In this document: one piece after another, positions 32,104 to 32,398 of the stretch | Layout of the letters: the number at the start of each line of letters is the position of its first letter | How positions within the stretch are numbered: the first letter of the stretch is position 1 | NCBI GenBank assembly: GCA_017448975.1 | Contig: JAFSKN010000050.1 | Location: forward strand, 1 to 32,398 | DNA length: 32,398 nucleotides | Source: Clostridia bacterium | GTDB taxonomy: Bacteria; Bacillota; Clostridia; Christensenellales; Aristaeellaceae | Direction of reading: 5' to 3' | Notes under the pieces: model-generated | Told to the model about the DNA's origin: nothing | What the model saw: only the letters and a program-made list of their open reading frames with translations | Databases searched by the model: none | Position numbers and translations under genes: made by a program

Positions 32104-32148
32104 GCGGGGGGAACCATTCTTTGGAGCCCAAAGAATGGTTCCCCCCGC
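32104..32148. repeat. Perfect 21-bp hairpin between kinase and ABC genes
   Basis: Bases 32104-32124 pair without mismatch to 32128-32148 around a 3-base loop. The stem has GC-rich ends (GCGGGGGG/CCCCCCGC) and an AACCATTCTTTGG inner part. No T-run follows on the minus strand, so it is not a classic terminator, though it could stop or protect the kinase mRNA end. Flanking GGGGTGCGGGG on the minus strand is shared with the hairpin at 96-112. Confidence 0.75.
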
Positions 32149-32169
32149 ACCCCCTCCAAGAAAGGCGGC

Positions 32170-32398
32170 TTATGATTTTGTGAGATTCAATATCGGTATG
32201 GAGATTGAAAACTTCAAACCATTCTTGGTATTTTCTGCTGTGATATGCCCATGATGTCGGAAGATGATCTCCTTCACAATAGCGAGGCCCAGGCCCGCGC
32301 CGCTTTGTTTCTGTCCCTCCGCACGGTAGAAGCGCTCAAACAGGTGGGGCAAATCATTTTCTGATACCCCGCCGCCGTTATCTTCGATGGCGCAGTAA
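32170..32398 (-). CDS. Sensor histidine kinase, C-terminal fragment
   Basis: Only the C-terminal 75 or so residues lie in the window; the gene continues past its right edge. Seen are the ATP-lid part of a HATPase_c domain: the G1 box EDNGGGVSENDL, the F box LPHLFERFYRAE, the G2 box GAGLGLAIVKEIIFRHHG and a terminal strand KFSISIPI. It is the end of a classical membrane sensor kinase, whose response regulator should be upstream, outside the window. The adjacent ABC genes on the same strand are the likely target. The stop is at 32170-32172. Confidence 0.9.
   Translation of the reverse strand, partial: YCAIEDNGGGVSENDLPHLFERFYRAEGQKQSGAGLGLAIVKEIIFRHHGHITAENTKNGLKFSISIPILNLTKS

Noticed and set aside
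1-32398. tRNA, rRNA, riboswitch, insertion sequence or prophage genes
   Set aside because: No conserved tRNA arms, known riboswitch cores, transposase motifs or phage proteins could be recognised by reading; a covariance-model search would be needed to exclude small RNAs.

Overview
The window looks like a chromosome segment of a fairly GC-rich Clostridia-type Bacillota, probably an uncultivated gut-type lineage. The best evidence is gene order: miaB, a YmcA/YlbF-family gene, mutS, mutL, miaA and a YnbB-like PLP enzyme follow one another on one strand. This is close to the Bacillus ymcB-ymcA-cotE-mutS-mutL ... miaA ... ynbB arrangement, with extra genes inserted. A secreted BspA-type leucine-rich-repeat protein, a TetM-like translation GTPase and a two-component/ABC cassette fit the same group. 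No rRNA, tRNA, CRISPR array, phage gene or transposase was recognised.

Layout. (1) 1-1342: a short membrane-anchored, degenerate M23/LytM protein, then a convergent ParE/RelE-Phd toxin-antitoxin pair. (2) 1433-19294: a long run of minus-strand genes. In transcription order these are a B12/radical-SAM protein, its DUF2344 partner, a short RNase E/G, miaB, an alpha/beta hydrolase, a ricA/ricF-like gene, mutS, a lipase-like hydrolase, a DUF3791-like protein, the AT-rich LRR protein, mutL, miaA, the YnbB-like enzyme, a GNAT acetyltransferase and, with its own promoter, an SDR. A good sigma-A-type promoter (19335-19363) stands at its head. (3) 19466-25878: a plus-strand group made of a double-GNAT protein, a PIG-L/LmbE-like protein with an altered active-site motif, a fusion of a TetM-type ribosomal GTPase with a C-terminal YacP/Rae1-type NYN nuclease domain, a TtcA-family tRNA thiolase and a Gfo/Idh/MocA oxidoreductase. 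(4) 25889-26959: a second TtcA paralogue plus a DUF1858-like protein on the minus strand, driven by a near-consensus promoter. (5) 27053-32398: the end of a sensor kinase, a MacB/LolD-type ATPase, an eight-helix FtsX-type permease and a signal-peptide protein with a C-terminal membrane anchor.

The working theme of regions 2-4 is RNA modification and decay (MiaA, MiaB, two TtcA proteins, RNase E/G, RicA/F, NYN nuclease) plus mismatch repair. Two things deserve the closest look. The first is the GTPase-NYN fusion, which suggests a single polypeptide that binds the ribosome and cuts mRNA. The second is a family of five elements of about 110 bp at 5225, 15392, 17280, 24753 and 28359. Each has two inverted arms of 7-bp tandem repeats around a non-conserved core, and each lies 0-8 nt behind a stop codon between co-oriented genes. 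A sixth, one-armed heptamer array (4243-4277) obeys the same rule.
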